Made by a program: the position numbers and the translations under genes. From Bifidobacterium miconisargentati (GTDB taxonomy: Bacteria > Actinomycetota > Actinomycetes > Actinomycetales > Bifidobacteriaceae): DNA of 64,000 nucleotides. The stretch lies in contig NZ_JAHBBJ010000001.1 in NCBI RefSeq assembly GCF_019331675.1, forward strand, positions 62,001-126,000, read 5' to 3'. Below the pieces are notes generated by a model. It searched no databases and was not told the origin of the DNA. It saw only the letters and a list, made by a program, of their open reading frames with translations. Position 1 is the first letter of the stretch. Every line of letters starts with the position of its first letter. Of the stretch, positions 63,808-64,000 are shown in pieces.

Positions 63808-64000
63808 ATGAAACTCGTCATAGCGGAGAAACGCTCCGTGGCGCAGGCCATCGCCCAGGCCCTCGACCCGCACCCGAAGGCCATGGACGGCTACATCCAG
63901 ACACGCGAAGCAATGGTCAGCTGGGCGCAGGGTCATCTCGTGGACCTGGCGGAACCCGACAAATACGGGGACGAACCATGGCATGAGGGACGGTGGCGGA
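63808..64000 (+). CDS. topB: DNA topoisomerase III, N-terminal part
   Basis: The first 64 codons are visible and the gene runs off the window. 'MKLVIAEKRSVAQAIAQALDP' (in part) matches the TopB Toprim start (KLVIAEKPSVA, here with Arg for Pro), and 'AMVSWAQGHLVDLAEPDKYGD' matches the GHLvel.eP region. A type IA topoisomerase III is common in the transfer region of Gram-positive conjugative elements. AAAGGACAAGATA precedes the ATG. Confidence 0.85.
   Translation, partial: MKLVIAEKRSVAQAIAQALDPHPKAMDGYIQTREAMVSWAQGHLVDLAEPDKYGDEPWHEGRWR

Larger units (their letters stand above)
47555..64000. mobile_element. Left part of an integrative mobilizable/conjugative element
   Basis: It starts at a tRNA 3' fragment next to a tyrosine integrase. 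It contains a toxin-antitoxin pair, accessory genes, an oriT-like region, a MobC-like protein, a MOBP-type relaxase, DUF3801/PcfB-like and topoisomerase III genes. The right end and any type IV secretion genes are outside the window. Whether it transfers itself or needs a helper cannot be decided. Confidence 0.88.

Overview
The window is high-GC, densely coded chromosomal DNA from a Bifidobacterium, most likely of the B. longum/breve group. The diagnostic genes are an 825-residue xylulose-5-phosphate/fructose-6-phosphate phosphoketolase (xfp, the key enzyme of the bifid shunt), pta and ackA just downstream of it, and a pyruvate formate-lyase pair (pflB/pflA). The genus call is strong. The species call is only an inference from overall resemblance.

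Bases 1-31,860 are core chromosome. In order they hold the end of a GH13 enzyme; pflA and pflB; a SPOR-like small protein; nadE; an M20 amidohydrolase; a metQ-metN-metI methionine-type importer operon; a HAD phosphatase; three tandem tRNA-Ala(GGC) genes; a glmU-rsfS-histidine phosphatase operon; tRNA-Gln; prs; an OatA-like acyltransferase; a DUF1846 protein; a truncated DUF262 (GmrSD-like) gene; guaA; xfp; pta; ackA; aroA; tRNA-Leu(GAG); and a GNAT acetyltransferase. Xfp makes acetyl-phosphate, which AckA converts to acetate and ATP or Pta converts to acetyl-CoA. PflB and its activase PflA make formate and acetyl-CoA from pyruvate.

Bases 31,863-38,169 look like a degraded genomic island inserted at the 3' end of tRNA-Pro(GGG). 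A 30-bp copy of the tRNA 3' end lies at 31,863-31,892 and the intact gene at 38,140-38,213. The island carries an ABC ATPase with a CynX-type MFS exporter, a TetR regulator facing a frameshifted DHA2-type MFS pump, a CrtC/AttH-like lipocalin-fold protein and an IS30 remnant. No integrase remains.

Bases 38,140-47,554 are core again: DUF998 protein, glgX, NUDIX hydrolase, Nif3-like protein, polA and an ANTAR response regulator.

From 47,555 to the window end lies the left part of an integrative mobilizable or conjugative element. It starts with a tRNA 3'-end fragment (attL-like) and a tyrosine integrase. Next come a HipB/HipA-like toxin-antitoxin pair, then an accessory block, a probable oriT, a MobC-like protein, a MOBP-type relaxase, a DUF3801/PcfB-like protein, several unknown transfer-region proteins and the start of a topoisomerase III gene. 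The accessory block holds the most unusual content. It pairs a Cys-rich zinc-ribbon amidoligase with a class-II (Ntn) glutamine amidotransferase, translationally coupled. After that come a free-standing ChlI/ComM-N-terminal domain protein and a DUF4192-like protein that share a duplicated, structured ~200-bp leader, and a DUF3846 protein. A NrdH-like redoxin that has lost both active-site cysteines lies further on, in the transfer region.

Several palindromic repeat families sit between genes: the ctcccctcag-type inverted repeats around pta, ackA and glgX, nested inverted repeats at the 3' end of guaA, and twin-hairpin elements in the mobile element.
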